From Ephydatia muelleri (taxonomy: Eukaryota; Porifera; Demospongiae; Spongillida; Spongillidae), in assembly GCA_013339895.1 (NCBI GenBank), contig JABACO010000001.1:24498245-24562244 (forward strand): a DNA stretch of 64,000 bases, in the 5' to 3' direction. The notes under the pieces are model-generated. The model saw only the letters and a list, made by a program, of their open reading frames with translations, searched no databases and was not told where the DNA came from. Position numbers and translations under genes: made by a program. Shown here one piece after another: positions 29,167 through 43,200 of the stretch. Within the stretch, counting starts at the first letter, position 1. Each line of letters starts with the position of its first letter.

Positions 29167-30177
29167 ATGGAAATACTGAAAGTCTGCATTGACGAGATTG
29201 CACTGTCCGGACTGGAAGGTACAGCTTGCAATTTGGTCGCGCGGTTCAATTCTAATTGAGGCGCACCTTGTATATTGTCAAAGGCTGCACGTTTGCCGAG
29301 CTGTGTGAACTTGTGGCTCGCAGGCAGCCTCCGGTAGCCTTCCCACTGGACGAGCAGACCAAGCAGTTTATCTGGGGTCAGCTCATTCAACGCGGAACCA
29401 TTGTGCGTCTCTACAAGCTCCCCGAACCTCGCAAGGTCGTCGAGACTCTCCGTCCCCTGGGGGCGGCGCAGGGGGTGGAATACGTCCATCCTTACCCTTA
29501 CCGACTCGTCAGCGACGAGAATCAACCGGTGCGGGTGCGGGGCTCTTGCTCGACGTACGAGCAGAGGCGCGACGTCACTGAGGACATTGCTAAGGAGGGT
29601 CTGAGCCTCTCTGCTGCCATAGAGAAGTAAGATCTAACTACCTTCCTGCAACACGAAGGGATTTGTTCTTTATTTATTTATTTCTTCTCACCCTTCCCAC
29701 CCCCAACGGACTGTGTTGTGTGTTCCCATGTAGAATTTCACTTGGTTAGATCCTTTGTGAACCCCTGACTACATAAGGCACCTACTCATAACAAATAAGT
29801 ACTGTTAGGGTTGTATACTTACGCTGCTTTTGAAGATAACATGTACATTGACTTGAATTGTCAACGAAATAAAAGAGAACACTCGTTGAATGTACTTTCA
29901 CTTTTTATGGTACTTTTGCCCACTGGGCCAGGTATGGCAATGGGTTGGTGCTGGTGGCTTCACAAGAGGTGCGAGAGAGGGCCCTCACTCCTGCAGAGAT
30001 GGACCCTATGCTGGACCTGAGCGAGGTGCAGTACTGCGTCTTGGAGGTGATTGGCTGTTCCAGGGAGTACGGGATACTGCGGTCCTACATCACCAACCAC
30101 TTCCTCCGGATCGATGCCCGGAGCACTTTTCACCACGTCAAGACTTTGGCGGCCATGAACCTTGTTGTGATCAGGGT

Positions 30178-30219
<42 letters not shown>

Positions 30220-31027
30220 ACACTCTGTGTGTGTGTGTGTGTTTACACTGTACATTACATGCGCACATTGATAAAAATGTTCTTGCTAGACAATGTGCTT
30301 AATTACTATACACACACTCCACGCACACACACCTGCACACACACATGCATGCATGCACACACACACTCCACGCACACACACACTCCACGCACACACACCT
30401 GCACACACACATGCATGCATGCACACACTCCACGCACACACACCTGCACACACACACACGAGCCAGATAATTTGCAAATTCACAACGAAATTAAAGTTCT
30501 GCTCAAGAACAGCCTTACGACACGATTTCCCCCCCCCCCCCCCACACGCAACGCAACGCAACGTTTGTGTGTGCAGTTATGTGTGTGTGTGCAGTGTGTG
30601 TGTGCAGGTGTGTGTGTGTACTATTGGGTGGGGTTTGTAGTCACGTGATGTGGTGTGATCTGATGCACATTGTTTGCATGTTGTCTGGTGTGGTGTGGTG
30701 TGTGGCATGGTGATGTTCAAACCTTATGCCTTCCTGTGTGAGGGTGACAGTAAAGATAGAAGCCATGACTATCACAACAGCTTTGTACCAACCTACCCAA
30801 CACTTTGAAAATCCTCGTCGCTTTCCTGATCATGACCTGTTCAGTTCTCTTTTGGAAGAAGGGGAAGGAGGAGGTGGAGAAAGGGAGCAGGTGGGGAGGA
30901 TGAGTTAGGGGAGGGAAAGAGACAGGAGAGGAGTATTCACATGCTAGTAACTAATGTGCACACAACATAGTGCATGTGTCAAAGTTTGTCTACTTGCAAA
31001 TGACACAAGTGTGCAGCATACAGTGTG

Positions 31028-31086
<59 letters not shown>

Positions 31087-31500
31087 CGCATTTTGGGCTG
31101 TGAAGTGATTCACAAGTGGCTTATGTCCTTTTGAGACAAGAGAGGTATGCATTAAAATAAACTTGGACCTTACACTACATCAGTAACCCATCCATACAAA
31201 GCACACTGTTACACACCAAACACCTCTGTCATCTGCCCACCATCATCCTCACACCATTCCAGACATGCTGACTCCCTTAGGAGTCTAGTGCATCATGAAA
31301 TTCCACAGATGCTTATCTAATTATGCATGTCTGCACTCTGCCAGCTATGGGAGCTGAACCCACCAGTAAATTTTTATTTTATTTTGGGGAGGGGGGGAGG
31401 GGGGACTCAACATAGTGGTAAGCATGTAGCATGCTAAGGGATGATGTCAGTATCTACATCTTGTGGCTCTTGGAGGGGGGGTTCTGCCAACAGTGTGAAT

Positions 31501-31570
<70 letters not shown>

Positions 31571-31845
31571 CGTGTATTTGACTATGTGTGTGTACATTTT
31601 CGTATTTATATGTATGTTGTGTTGTGTTTGACTGTATGTACTGTTGTATGTAGTTGTGTGTTTGTATACTTGTACATGTATGTGTGTACGTGTATGTGTG
31701 TACATGTATGTACGTGTGTTCCTAGTATGGGTTTCAGTTTGGTATAAGTGTGCACCTTCTTGCTATCCATTTACATTTAATGACCATACATGAGGACAAT
31801 CAGTCATCTACAGATGGTTACATGTAGCTTTAATATTCATAATAT

Positions 31846-31916
<71 letters not shown>

Positions 31917-32518
31917 CTTTATTAATTGTCTAGGGGATTTGTTGTGGTTTCCCTCTATTCTCTCCCCTCCCCCCCCCCCCCCCCCCCCCCCCCCCCTTGT
32001 ATGATTGATAGCCCATTGTAACAATGGATCCACTTGTAGTAGTTACCCACGTGCCTTCATGTACATGGTGTGTTTCTAATGCACACATGACAAATACATG
32101 TAGGCCCAGCTGCTCTCAATGAGCTGTCACTTTGACCATCACACAACTCTTTTTCACTCAATACAAAGGAACTTCTCAACACTATAGATCTTTCTGCTCT
32201 CTCCCTCCTCCCCTCTTACCCTCCTCTCTTCTCTCCCTCTCTCTCTCACTCCCCTCCCTCTCTCTCCTCCCACTCCCCCCCTCTCTTCTCTATCTCATTC
32301 TTCTTTCTCCCTCCTCTCTTCCCCTTTCTCCATCATAGGAGGGTCGTCAGTTGAAGTCTGGTCGTGTCAGCAGTGTCTTCAATCTCACTCTCTCGCGCTT
32401 CAGTCCACTTGACACCCTCTATGACGACACAATGCAAGTGTATGAGTCCCAGTTCTGTCGGCTGCTAGAAGCAGCTCCATTTAGAGCACTCCCAGTGGGC
32501 AACCTCAAGAACACCCTG
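29167..32518 (+). CDS. GTF3C1: GTF3C1 5' exons (TFIIIC largest subunit, N-terminus)
   Basis: Exons 29167-29218, 29284-29626, 29932-30175 and 32339-32518 join in phase. The start MEILKVCIDEIALSGLEG fits the N-terminal start of the family (human begins with a similar Asp/Glu-Ala-Leu helix). The winged-helix region follows, with a conserved VRGSC..Y..R.DVTEDI block (human IQGSC..F..RKNITNDI), then VASQEVRERAL and a second winged helix ending in LAAMNLVVIR. GTF3C1 binds the B box of tRNA genes and recruits TFIIIB for RNA polymerase III. Exon 4 encodes PVGNLKNTL just before the scaffold gap at 32623. The central third of the protein (several hundred residues in human) is missing, either in the gap or misplaced. 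Confidence 0.92.
30181..30250. repeat. (GT)n at the GTF3C1 exon 3 donor
   Basis: The donor after 30175 reads GTGTGTATGTGTGTG and grades into a GT microsatellite. A block of related CACACTCCACGCACACACAC repeats follows at 30310-30460. Confidence 0.9.
31029..31084. repeat. (TG)n microsatellite
   Basis: About 28 TG units in GTF3C1 intron 3. Confidence 0.95.
31503..31568. repeat. (GT)n microsatellite
   Basis: About 33 GT units in GTF3C1 intron 3, followed by a GTAT-rich decayed tract to about 31720. Confidence 0.95.
31848..31996. repeat. Poly(G) 69 followed by poly(C) 29
   Basis: A run of 69 G (31848-31916) is separated by 51 bp from a run of about 29 C (31968-31996). The facing G and C runs could pair as a hairpin or mark the ends of a G-rich MITE. 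The true length is uncertain in any assembly. Confidence 0.85.
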
Positions 32519-32622
32519 GTAAGTTGGTGTGGGTTGGGGGGGGGAAGCAGGTGGAAGAAAGGAGAGGGGAGTTAGGGGAAAGAGAGAGGGGAGGGAGGAG
32601 AGAGGAGGAGGGAGGGAGAGAG

Positions 32623-33622
32623 NNNNNNNNNNNNNNNNNNNNNNNNNNNNNNNNNNNNNNNNNNNNNNNNNNNNNNNNNNNNNNNNNNNNNNNNNNNNNN
32701 NNNNNNNNNNNNNNNNNNNNNNNNNNNNNNNNNNNNNNNNNNNNNNNNNNNNNNNNNNNNNNNNNNNNNNNNNNNNNNNNNNNNNNNNNNNNNNNNNNNN
32801 NNNNNNNNNNNNNNNNNNNNNNNNNNNNNNNNNNNNNNNNNNNNNNNNNNNNNNNNNNNNNNNNNNNNNNNNNNNNNNNNNNNNNNNNNNNNNNNNNNNN
32901 NNNNNNNNNNNNNNNNNNNNNNNNNNNNNNNNNNNNNNNNNNNNNNNNNNNNNNNNNNNNNNNNNNNNNNNNNNNNNNNNNNNNNNNNNNNNNNNNNNNN
33001 NNNNNNNNNNNNNNNNNNNNNNNNNNNNNNNNNNNNNNNNNNNNNNNNNNNNNNNNNNNNNNNNNNNNNNNNNNNNNNNNNNNNNNNNNNNNNNNNNNNN
33101 NNNNNNNNNNNNNNNNNNNNNNNNNNNNNNNNNNNNNNNNNNNNNNNNNNNNNNNNNNNNNNNNNNNNNNNNNNNNNNNNNNNNNNNNNNNNNNNNNNNN
33201 NNNNNNNNNNNNNNNNNNNNNNNNNNNNNNNNNNNNNNNNNNNNNNNNNNNNNNNNNNNNNNNNNNNNNNNNNNNNNNNNNNNNNNNNNNNNNNNNNNNN
33301 NNNNNNNNNNNNNNNNNNNNNNNNNNNNNNNNNNNNNNNNNNNNNNNNNNNNNNNNNNNNNNNNNNNNNNNNNNNNNNNNNNNNNNNNNNNNNNNNNNNN
33401 NNNNNNNNNNNNNNNNNNNNNNNNNNNNNNNNNNNNNNNNNNNNNNNNNNNNNNNNNNNNNNNNNNNNNNNNNNNNNNNNNNNNNNNNNNNNNNNNNNNN
33501 NNNNNNNNNNNNNNNNNNNNNNNNNNNNNNNNNNNNNNNNNNNNNNNNNNNNNNNNNNNNNNNNNNNNNNNNNNNNNNNNNNNNNNNNNNNNNNNNNNNN
33601 NNNNNNNNNNNNNNNNNNNNNN
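32623..33622. other. Scaffold gap of exactly 1000 N
   Basis: The exact round size suggests a placeholder of unknown true length. It removes the centre of GTF3C1. Confidence 0.98.
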
Positions 33623-33623
33623 T

Positions 33624-33668
<45 letters not shown>

Positions 33669-33671
33669 AAG

Positions 33672-34182
33672 AACCCCCTGTGGACTTTCATTTCACCAGT
33701 CACACTTTCCCTTGGGTGGAGTTGTTTTCCAAGGTTACGTGTATCAGGGTCCCGGCTGGGTCAGTTTTTCTGGACATTCTCAGTCACATGCCCCTCACCT
33801 TGTTTGTCCTGTTGGTGGGAGTCTATACCCAAGGTGGGTGTGGGGAGGAGGGAAGGGGTGGGTTTTTTTAATTTTATTATTATGATGGAAATATGCTGAG
33901 GTAATCATGTACGTGTATGTGTAGGTCTAAAAAAACAGTCATTGCAAGCATGCCCTCCAGTGTACCTCGGACTTCCTTACATGTATAAAACTCCACATGT
34001 AGTAAAACTAAGTATGCGCTTACATGTGTGTACCACACCCACCCAATGGTAAGAGAAAAAGGGTGGAGGGGAGGGGAGGGGGAGGAGGGGAGGGTTGCAC
34101 ATGTATCCTAGTTGCAGCTGATGCTGTACTGCAGTGGAATGTATTCCGTATAGGGAGCACAAGTGTCCTGATGAACAATCTT

Positions 34183-34219
<37 letters not shown>

Positions 34220-37200
34220 GTGTGTGTGTTGTGTGTGTGTTGTGTGTGTGTTGTGTGTGTGTTGTGTGTGTCTTTATGTTTGTGTGTCTGGGTATGTCAT
34301 GTGTATGTCTGTTGTGTGTCATGTGATCTGCTCAACATTGGCATTGGACAATGGACAGCTCATTTATTTGCAGTCGAGTATCCATTGCTCCAGCTTATGT
34401 TTTGTGGATATTGTAGGTTTGCTTGGGTGAAGTTTCGAGGGGAAACTATTGACATGAGCTGAACGTTGGGTTGGTGTTGCGTTTTGTCAAAGAGGTTACG
34501 TGACGCTGGAATGGACTCCAGCATTTGGCTGGTGAGCGTCTGACCAATCAGGTCACGTAGCTTGCTTGAGGTCTCTCAACACTGACGCAATGTTCAGCTA
34601 ATGTCACTTTGTAAACCCACCTTTAGTTTCTTGGCCTTCAGTCTCATTATCTGTAATGTTACGGATGCCACATCCTTCCTACATATGGTTATGTAACGAT
34701 TGTGGATTTTTTAAATTGTTTACTCCATGCACACTGGAAAGGGATTGATGACTAATTTTCATTGTACATCTAAACTGTACTTCTGTTAACTCCCTGCACA
34801 TGGGGTGACAGAGGGAGCACTGCATTGTGATGGAGATGGACCTTGTTCAGGTTACCGTGGTGCCAGTCTAACCACACCCACATGCACGTGTACACCACAG
34901 AGCTACGATGTGTTCATGTGGGTGTGTGTCCTGTACAGAGCACTTGGTTTCTGCATCGTTGCAGCTGTTTATCTTTAGACTGTGACGAATATTTTACATG
35001 CTTTGAGATTTATTGCAAGCCATATGATATGTGTTTTTCATGCTAATTTCACATGCCTATGCTGCCATTGACGATAAGTTGTTTGGCCGCATAGAGTGGC
35101 TGGGTGATTGCTACACATTCCACAGGGGACAAAGGGATAACCGCTGGCCACCACTGGGTAGACCAGCATACCAGATCACAACGCTGGTCATGATTGGAGG
35201 CCTGTAGGGTCGAAACCTGCCTTGAAGGCATACTTGGACGAGCGCAAAGCACCCACTACCTCGTTCTTCAGATACTGCCGCAATTGTGGATGTATCTGAA
35301 GGACGAGTTAGTGGGTGACAAGTGTAATCTGTGTAAGCTGAGCTGCGCCCATCGGCCAAGCTTCTGAATAGTTACCTAGCTGGAGGTAGACCTGCTCTGG
35401 CAGCTGGAGGTAGACCTGCTCTGGTAGCTGGAGGTAGACCTGCTCTGGTAGCTGGAGGTAGACCTGCTCTGGCAGCTGGAGGTAGATCTGCTCTGGTAGC
35501 TGGAGGTAGACCTGCTCTGGTAGCTGGAGGTAGACCTGCTCTGGCAGCTGGAGGTAGACCTGCTCTGGTAGCTGGAGGTAGACCTGCTCTGGCAGCTGGA
35601 GGTAGACCTGCTCTGGCAGCTGGAGGTAGAACCTGCTCTGGTAACTGGAGGTAGACCTGCTCTGCACTGGAGGGTAGAACTGCTCTGGTAAGCTGGAGGT
35701 AGACCTGCTCTGGTAGCTGGAGGTAGACCCGGCTCTGGCAGACTGGTAGGTAGACCTGCTCCTGGTAGCTGGAGGTAGAGACCTGCTCTGGCACTGGAGG
35801 TAGACCTGCTCTGGTAGCTGGAGGTAGACCTGCTCTGGCAGCTGGAGGTAGACCTGCTCTGGTAGCTGGAGGTAGACCTGCTCTGGCAGCTGGAGGTAGA
35901 CCTGCTCTGGTCAGCTGGAGGTAGACCTGCTCTGGTAACTGGAGGTAGACCTGCTCTGGCAGCTGGAGGTAGACCTGCTCTGGTAGCTGGAAGGTAGACC
36001 TGCTCTGGTCGCCTGGAGGTAGACCTGCTCTGGCAGCTGGAGGTAGACCTGCTCTGGTAGCTGGAGGTAGACCTGCTCTGGCAGCTGGAGGTAGACCGCT
36101 CTGGTAGCTGGAGGTAGACCTGCTCTGGCAGCTGGAGGTAGACCTGCTCTGGTAGCTGGAGGTAGACCTGCTCTGGCAGCTGGAGGTAGACCTGCTCTGG
36201 CAGCTGGAGGTAGACCTGCTCTGGTAGCTGGAGGTAGACCTGCTCTGGCAGCTGGAGGTAGACCTGCTCTGGCAGCTGGAGGTAGACCTGCTCTGGTAGC
36301 TGGAGGTACAGGCAGAAAATACTGCAAAAGGCATAGTAATACCTTTTGATCCCTTCTGATGAACCGAGAGGACAGTTTCGACTCATCCCTTTTGGTAGAT
36401 GTGGAGGTGCAAGGGCTTTGCTGAGAAGCTGGTACCTGGAGCTCTGCCAGCTGAGGAGGGAGGGACCAGTGTGGGTAGTGGGCTGGACTGGGGAGCAAGA
36501 GCAATGAAGCATGACAATCACCCTGGCGTCGTTGTCAAGGTGGTTATGGTGGCGTAGCTATGTCGCTACAGTTCATAGCTTTATCAGACAACGTAAGAAC
36601 AACTGACCAGATGGTGGCACTTTGGCTGCAAGAAGGACAGCTTTAAGAGTAGCCCTCCCTTTTTGTTTGTCTTGCGTCGCCCCGCCAGGTTTAACCGTGG
36701 TGGTCAGTTCTTGCAACCTGTTGGGTGGTAAGCAACCTGTTGGGTGGTAAGCACAGTTGTTGAAGATCAGAGTCGCTGGTGATGCTAGGGAATGGGTGTG
36801 GCTGTTGCTGGGGCCTTCTAAGCTCTTCCATGGCAACTGGAACACCCGATCTTTCACGCACACATACACCGAGCATGGAGACTCGAGACATATGGAACAC
36901 TTTGGTGGACCGGCTAAGAGAAAAGTCCTCTAGGTACATGTAACATTGAAGCAGTTCTACTGCATAGTCGTTGGCCATGATCCAGTGAAGGGCTGATCGG
37001 AGGCCAGAGTGTAGGAAGTGTCCACACAGCACCTCTTCCTCCAATAGAGTCCAAGTACATGTAGATCCCATGCACTCCTCCGCTATGATGGGCACCATTT
37101 GGAAAGCAGCTTGTGGTCGATCTTTGGCCATCACACATATGTGGGGATCAGGGCAACCTCATCGTCCCCTGTTGAATAGGGGAGAGTGAAATATCAATGA

Positions 37201-40200
37201 AGTTGTTCGTACCCGATGCCTTCTCAATGAAGTCCATTGTTGATACCATTAAGCAGCCAGGAAACCCTTTGGCTTTGTCGCGTAGCTCAAATGTTGGGAG
37301 TCATAGGAAGTGTGCGAGCTTGGTGGAGCCCCAGCACTTTGCAGACACAAAGATGCTGTCACATCCTCAGGCCAAGGTTGAGGGGTCAACTCCTCAAGTC
37401 AAGGTTGAGGGGTCAACTCCTCAGGCCAAGGTTGAGAGTTCGACAGCTACCGGAGCTGGCGTGGGGGGGGGGTCGTGTTGGTGGGTGGAGTTGGTCACTG
37501 GTTGAGCTGGTCCCTGATGTGTGCTGTTTCTGTCGCTGCTTGTTGAGTGGTGCCTGGGAACCAGATAGCAGAACCTGCTAGGGTGGGTATGTTGGAAAGA
37601 GACAGCCACTAGCTAGCTTGTTACTTTACATGTACATGATCACCTCAAACCCATACCCCCCCCCCCCCCCCCCCACATAAAATATTGTTGACTACCATAA
37701 ACCTATGTGTGGACAAAATGAGTGATTTGTCCTGCAGCAATGCACATTCACAAGTTTGTTGCTGTGATGCAGTGTTTGCAAGTCATGTTGATTATAATAA
37801 ATTAGTGTGATTTTGATTGCTGTTGAAGTTACATGATTCGTGGTGACTTGCAGTCATCAGGACCGGTCCTGTTTGTTCTCGCAGCAATCGACACTCAACC
37901 CTGAAATTCAGTTTACATGCATACCTATTTGCTCAAAGACCATCAGATTTAGATACGAGTGGTGGATACTAAAATGACATGTACACCGCCGGCATACCCA
38001 ATGTGTTCGTGTACCATTGTTCAATGTGTGTACCATTATCCCACCCTCCTTCCCCCTCCCTCTCTCCCTCCCCCTCCCCCTCCCCTCTGGCAGATGGTGA
38101 AGAAGAAGTACCACTGCTACTTCAGTCACCCTGAGCTCAGGAACACCATCTTTAATCAGCTCCCTCTTGGCCTGCGCAAACACCTCTGCCACCTCAGGTA
38201 GTGCCCAGTCCCTACCCTGGAGCCTGAGGGATTGAGTTCCTTTCCTATCTCACTAAATGTGCTTTGTTGACTCTTCCCCCTTCTTCCCTCCTCTTCTCCC
38301 CTCCTCTTCTCTCCCCTCCCCTCCTTCCTCTTCCCCATCCCCTCCTTCCTCTTCCCCATCCCCTCCTTTCTCTTCCCCATCCCCTCCCTCTCTCACATTT
38401 CAGGCGTGACAAGCGTGAGTTGTCATTTTACTGACACAGATGGCAGAAATGGGCCTGCTGGAGGTAGATGGACATATCACCTTCTCCAAGACCGTTGCCG
38501 GGGTGAGTAGAGAAGGGGAAGGGAGGGGAGGGGAGGGAGGGGAGGGAGGGGAGGGGAGGGAGGGGAGGGGATGGGATGGTTAATTTTGTTTGTCTTAGGA
38601 GCTTGGAAGCAGCGAAGATAGTTCTTCGAAGCTGGAGGGGAGGGAAAGGAGGGGAGATTATTTAAAAGGGTGGAGTTAAGGATTAAGGCTTGATATGATG
38701 GATCAGATGGGAGTGACTTGTTGCCCAGTTGCAGCACCTCAACTTGCCAATGTTCTCTAATTATTGCACACCACAGGTGTACTTGCGGCTCCAGCACGAG
38801 GGGACCATCTTGGACACGTCCACTGCTGATCCCAGGCGCTCCTTCTTCATGGAGGAGGCGCGGAGCCTCTTTGAAGTGTTGCGGTTTTCCTTCACCAGTG
38901 TGGCCGACCTGGAGAGGTTCTGGTTTGAGCTACAGAGAGTGTGCCAATACACCAGGATCATACTGGGTTAGTGAGGGGGAGGAGGGGGGGGGGGAAGGTT
39001 GTCTGTTGGTTCAACCATGTTGGTGATGTTGGGGAGATGGAACTGAGGAAGAGAGGGAGTTCTAAGGGGAGAGGGAGGGGCTAACTCTCAGATACTACAT
39101 GTCATTTGAAAATTAGATGGTTCACATCAAGTGCCAATACATGTACATGTACATGACTGGTGAAATTGATAATGTAATTTCCTTCCCCCTCCTCCCCTCC
39201 CCAAATATGCAGTGGATCGTAGCAGCAAGAAGAGAACCAGCAACCAGGAGGACAGCAGCGGGGAGGATGAGGGTGCCCAGACCTATTCCAAGGACATCTT
39301 TCCCTTACCTTACACCACCAAGGAGAAGATGAAGATGAGAAAGCACCACACCGCCATGAAGGATGCCCAGGGGTTCGGTGCAGGGGGGCTCCCCCCACAC
39401 TCCTTCTCCCACCTGTATCGCAATTGGTGCCCACCTCGTACTACCACCACTGTGGGTCTGGAGTCCGCTGATATGTTGGCAAGGGGAGGAGGTGCTTCAA
39501 ATGATAGCTACGGACCAGGGGTGGGATTGACCCAGTTGCCGAGCGCCAAGATGGCGAGAAGAGGGTGGGACAGGGATGAGGCTGGGGAGGAGGGCACCCC
39601 CGGGGGCCTGCTGGAGTTGGATAACATTGTGAAGGGATTGAAGCCAATGTCGACGCCCACTCCTTTTAAGGTGAAGGGACCATTTGCCAAGCTGACTGTC
39701 AAGAGTTCAGAGGTGTTGAGGTGTCATGGTGGGAGGGGCCTGAAGAGGGTGGAGCAAGCCAAGAAGCTTGAAGGTGGGCATTAATTGGAGTGATATATGC
39801 ACCCGTTTTTCTTACATGAAACGTATTATTGAGTGAGTACCTCTGTGTGTGTGCATATGTGTGATGTGTTGTGTGTACATATACATATGTGTGATGTGTT
39901 GTGTGTGTGCATATGTGTGTGTGCATGTTTGTGATGTGTTGTGTGTACATGTACATATGTGTGTTGTGTTGTGAGTGTTGTGTGTACATGCATGCTGCCA
40001 TTACGTGTGCACGCCAATGATTTTGTGTGCCCATTTTGAATACGCTGATGCAGCTCATGTATGCCTACCTGAGTAAGTGTGTCAGATATGGGGGCATGCA
40101 CGAAGGCAGTGCTCACAATAAGGACTAAAGTGTGATTGGTCACATAGCAGGCCAACAGTAACGTTGGTTGGACAATTGTCAGATTTGTCATGAGCGTGAA

Positions 40201-43200
40201 GCGTGTGTACCTGACGCACCTACTTATGTCATGAGTGTGTACCTGACGCACCTACTTATGTCATGAGTGTGTACCTGACGCACCTAAAGGCTGCAGAAAT
40301 GGAACGCATTTGCTAATACATGTACACGTGCACACATGTCCTCCTGGTCTTCAGCAAAATGTAGGACTGCTTTGTTGTAACGACCTATCGACCCCACACT
40401 GTACTGTTTCCTTACAACCCACACTGTACTGTTTCCTTACATTACGCACTATCCAATCCTACACTCTAGTCACTTTTTCCAATATTGTAGAGCTTAAAAG
40501 AGATCTGCTTTCAAATTAAAAACGGGACTTAAAAGATTAATGATATGAGGGATCAAAAATGAGAGCAAAGGGACCCCCTGCTAAATTTACATTTTAAGAA
40601 ATGTTTACATGTTTTTGTTTCGTGACATGGGAGTATCATGACTCTATTCCGTCCAGCCAAGTGACTTCACTGAGATCCCACACGTAGTCACTAGACCACT
40701 TGCAAAGCCGGCAGCGATGGATTTAATGTTTAAACCCCCACGTGGTAGTTTCTGGATTGTGATAGGTGTGGCAGGTACTTTCAAATTAGCGTAATACGGT
40801 GCTATGAACATGAAGCTTGCAAACGGAAGAGTGCAGTGATGAGCCAGCAGCTGTGGCAGTGGCTTCTGTGCACAGAGCGCTGCAACTGTTGCTTCTACCG
40901 AGGAACACATAGCTTGCATAGAATCTGTTACATGAGAAGCAACCGCTCCCAGTGTAGTGTAGTGGAGCAGAACCAGAGGTTGCCTAAGCCATTTTAGTCA
41001 GGGGTATTAGCCAGATGTGCCTTCTCCTTTTCCTCTGGGCGTTGGAAGCACACAGATTACAACAGCAGCTTCCTTTCACCTTTGAGCAATCGGGGCTGAG
41101 GACTGTGGGAGCAGGGGAAGAGCTCATGATGGACCTCACCAGGCTGATGAAGGATGGTGCTTCATCAACCCCCCCTCTCTTGTGGAGCCAAAGATCCTGC
41201 AGACAAATGGTGTGATAAGGCTTTATACAGGTGTCCACGAATGAACAGGACAGGTTTCAATGGTGATGGCTTTATATTGAAATCAGTTAGTTTATATTTG
41301 GCTTTTCGATGGCTCTGATTAGTAAAATAATGCAGGTGTAAACATATCTAGATTATGATAAACTGTTGAGTAACTAAATTTATATATTTGAAAATCAAAT
41401 TTAGATCAAGGCCCTCTGTAATCAATATTCAAGTTAGCAGTTTGTGAGATTTTTTTTTTTTTTTAATATCCAATGGTCAAATTATCAAGTTCGGAAAGTC
41501 TTGTCATGATTGTGTGAGAGTTATCAAGTTTGATTTGTTGCGTTGAATTTTTTATAACAAAAAGGAAGCAATTGAAATAGTTAAATTACATTTTCGTTTC
41601 GTACTTCATTGTCTACTGGAAGTCTTAATACAGCTAGGTTGTAGCACTTTATTTATCCATGTTAATTAACATTATCGCCGTTGATTTTAGTTGAATAATA
41701 TTAAAACTTTAGTTTGCGCTGTTATTATTGCAGTGTACAACCATATAATAAACTTATTAACAATTATTGGTGTGGAATTTAATGATTACAAAAACCCTGT
41801 TCATTTCTGGACACCTCGTAGTAAGATGTACATGGTAGTGGTTTCACGGAGTGGTTATGCATGGATGGGGGGGGTAGGGTACCCTTTTAAGAAATCTTGA
41901 GGATGGGTGTTTTATGAAATATTTATTGCCCCCACCACCACCCTACTGGTTAAATGTTCCCCGGCCAGCCAGGAGTGTTTTACATTTTATGCAACCACAT
42001 TATTTAAAAGGAGCGATTGTGGGTTTTGAAAGAACCACCGTGTGTGGTCCCAAAAAGAATTAGTTGCTAAATTATTGACAACCAATGCTGGAGGAGCACA
42101 TGGCCAGCATGGATGTAAATTGTGCATGCCTTGTTCAGAAATCGACGATATCCACCTGCTATTTTAAGCCATTCAAATGACATCATATCATTCATTGTTC
42201 AGCCACTCGGCGTGTGAAGAAGGCTAAAAGAGACAGTGGTACGTATGAGATCATGGGACACACAAGAAGCCACTTCGTGGTGAGTAGTAGCAGTGTCTGC
42301 CACTCCTCCTCTCTGACCTGACCCCCATCCACTCACTCAAACCCTCCTCCTCCTCCCCTCTTTACATCCAATCCGCTCCCACCTCGTCCCCTCTCTCCGT
42401 TCCCTCCTTCCCCTCCTTTCCCTCCTCCCTTACTTCTCCTTTAATGCTTCCTCTCCGCCTCCCCCTCCATTTTCCTCTTCATCCTCCCCCCTATTTCCTC
42501 TTCCTCCCTCTCCTTCCTCCTTCCCCCCCATGTCCTCTTCTTTTCCTCCTCCCCCTCCGTCCTCTTTCCTCTCCCCCTCATTACCAGGGGAGAACAAGCT
42601 CTTCGGTCATCGAATGCAGGACTAACTGGCACAGTCAGGAGGACACTGTGGTATGGTTGTGGGTCCTCCAACTGATTTGTTGGCCAACCTAGTCAATGGC
42701 TGATTTCTTGTTCTTGCTCCCCCTCCCCTTGCTCCTCCCCCTCCCCCCTTGCTCCTCCCCCTCCCCTGCTCCTCCCCCTCCCCTTGCTCCTCCCCCTCCC
42801 CTTGCTCCTCCCCCGCCCCTTGCTCCTCCCCCTCCCCTTGCTCCTCCCCCTCCCATTGCTCCTCCCCCTCCCCTTGCTCCTCCCCTCCCCCCCTTGCTCC
42901 TCCCCCTCCCCTGCTCCTCCCCTCCCCTTGCTCCTCCCCCTCCCCTTGCTCCTCCCCTCCCCTTGCTCCTCCCCCCTCCCCTCTTGCCTCCCAACCTCCC
43001 CTGCTCCTCCCCCTCCCCCTTGCTCCTCCCCCTCCCCTTGCTCCTCCCCCTCCCCTTGCTTCTCCCCCTCCCCTTCTCCTCCCCCTCCCCTTGCTCCTCC
43101 CCCTCCCCTTGCCTCTCCCCCTCCCCTTGCTCCTCCCCCTCCCCTTGCTCCTCCCCCTCCCCTTGCTCCTCCCCCTCCCCTTGCTCCTCCCCCTCCCCTT

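Noticed and set aside
32524..33899. Frames of about 450 codons with internal X
   Set aside because: They are open only because of the 1000-N gap.
35372..36521. Minus-strand frames of 120-380 codons with repeated LPEQVYLQ or STSS
   Set aside because: The 24-bp minisatellite is open in three frames. Overlapping frames with different repeats show that none is selected.
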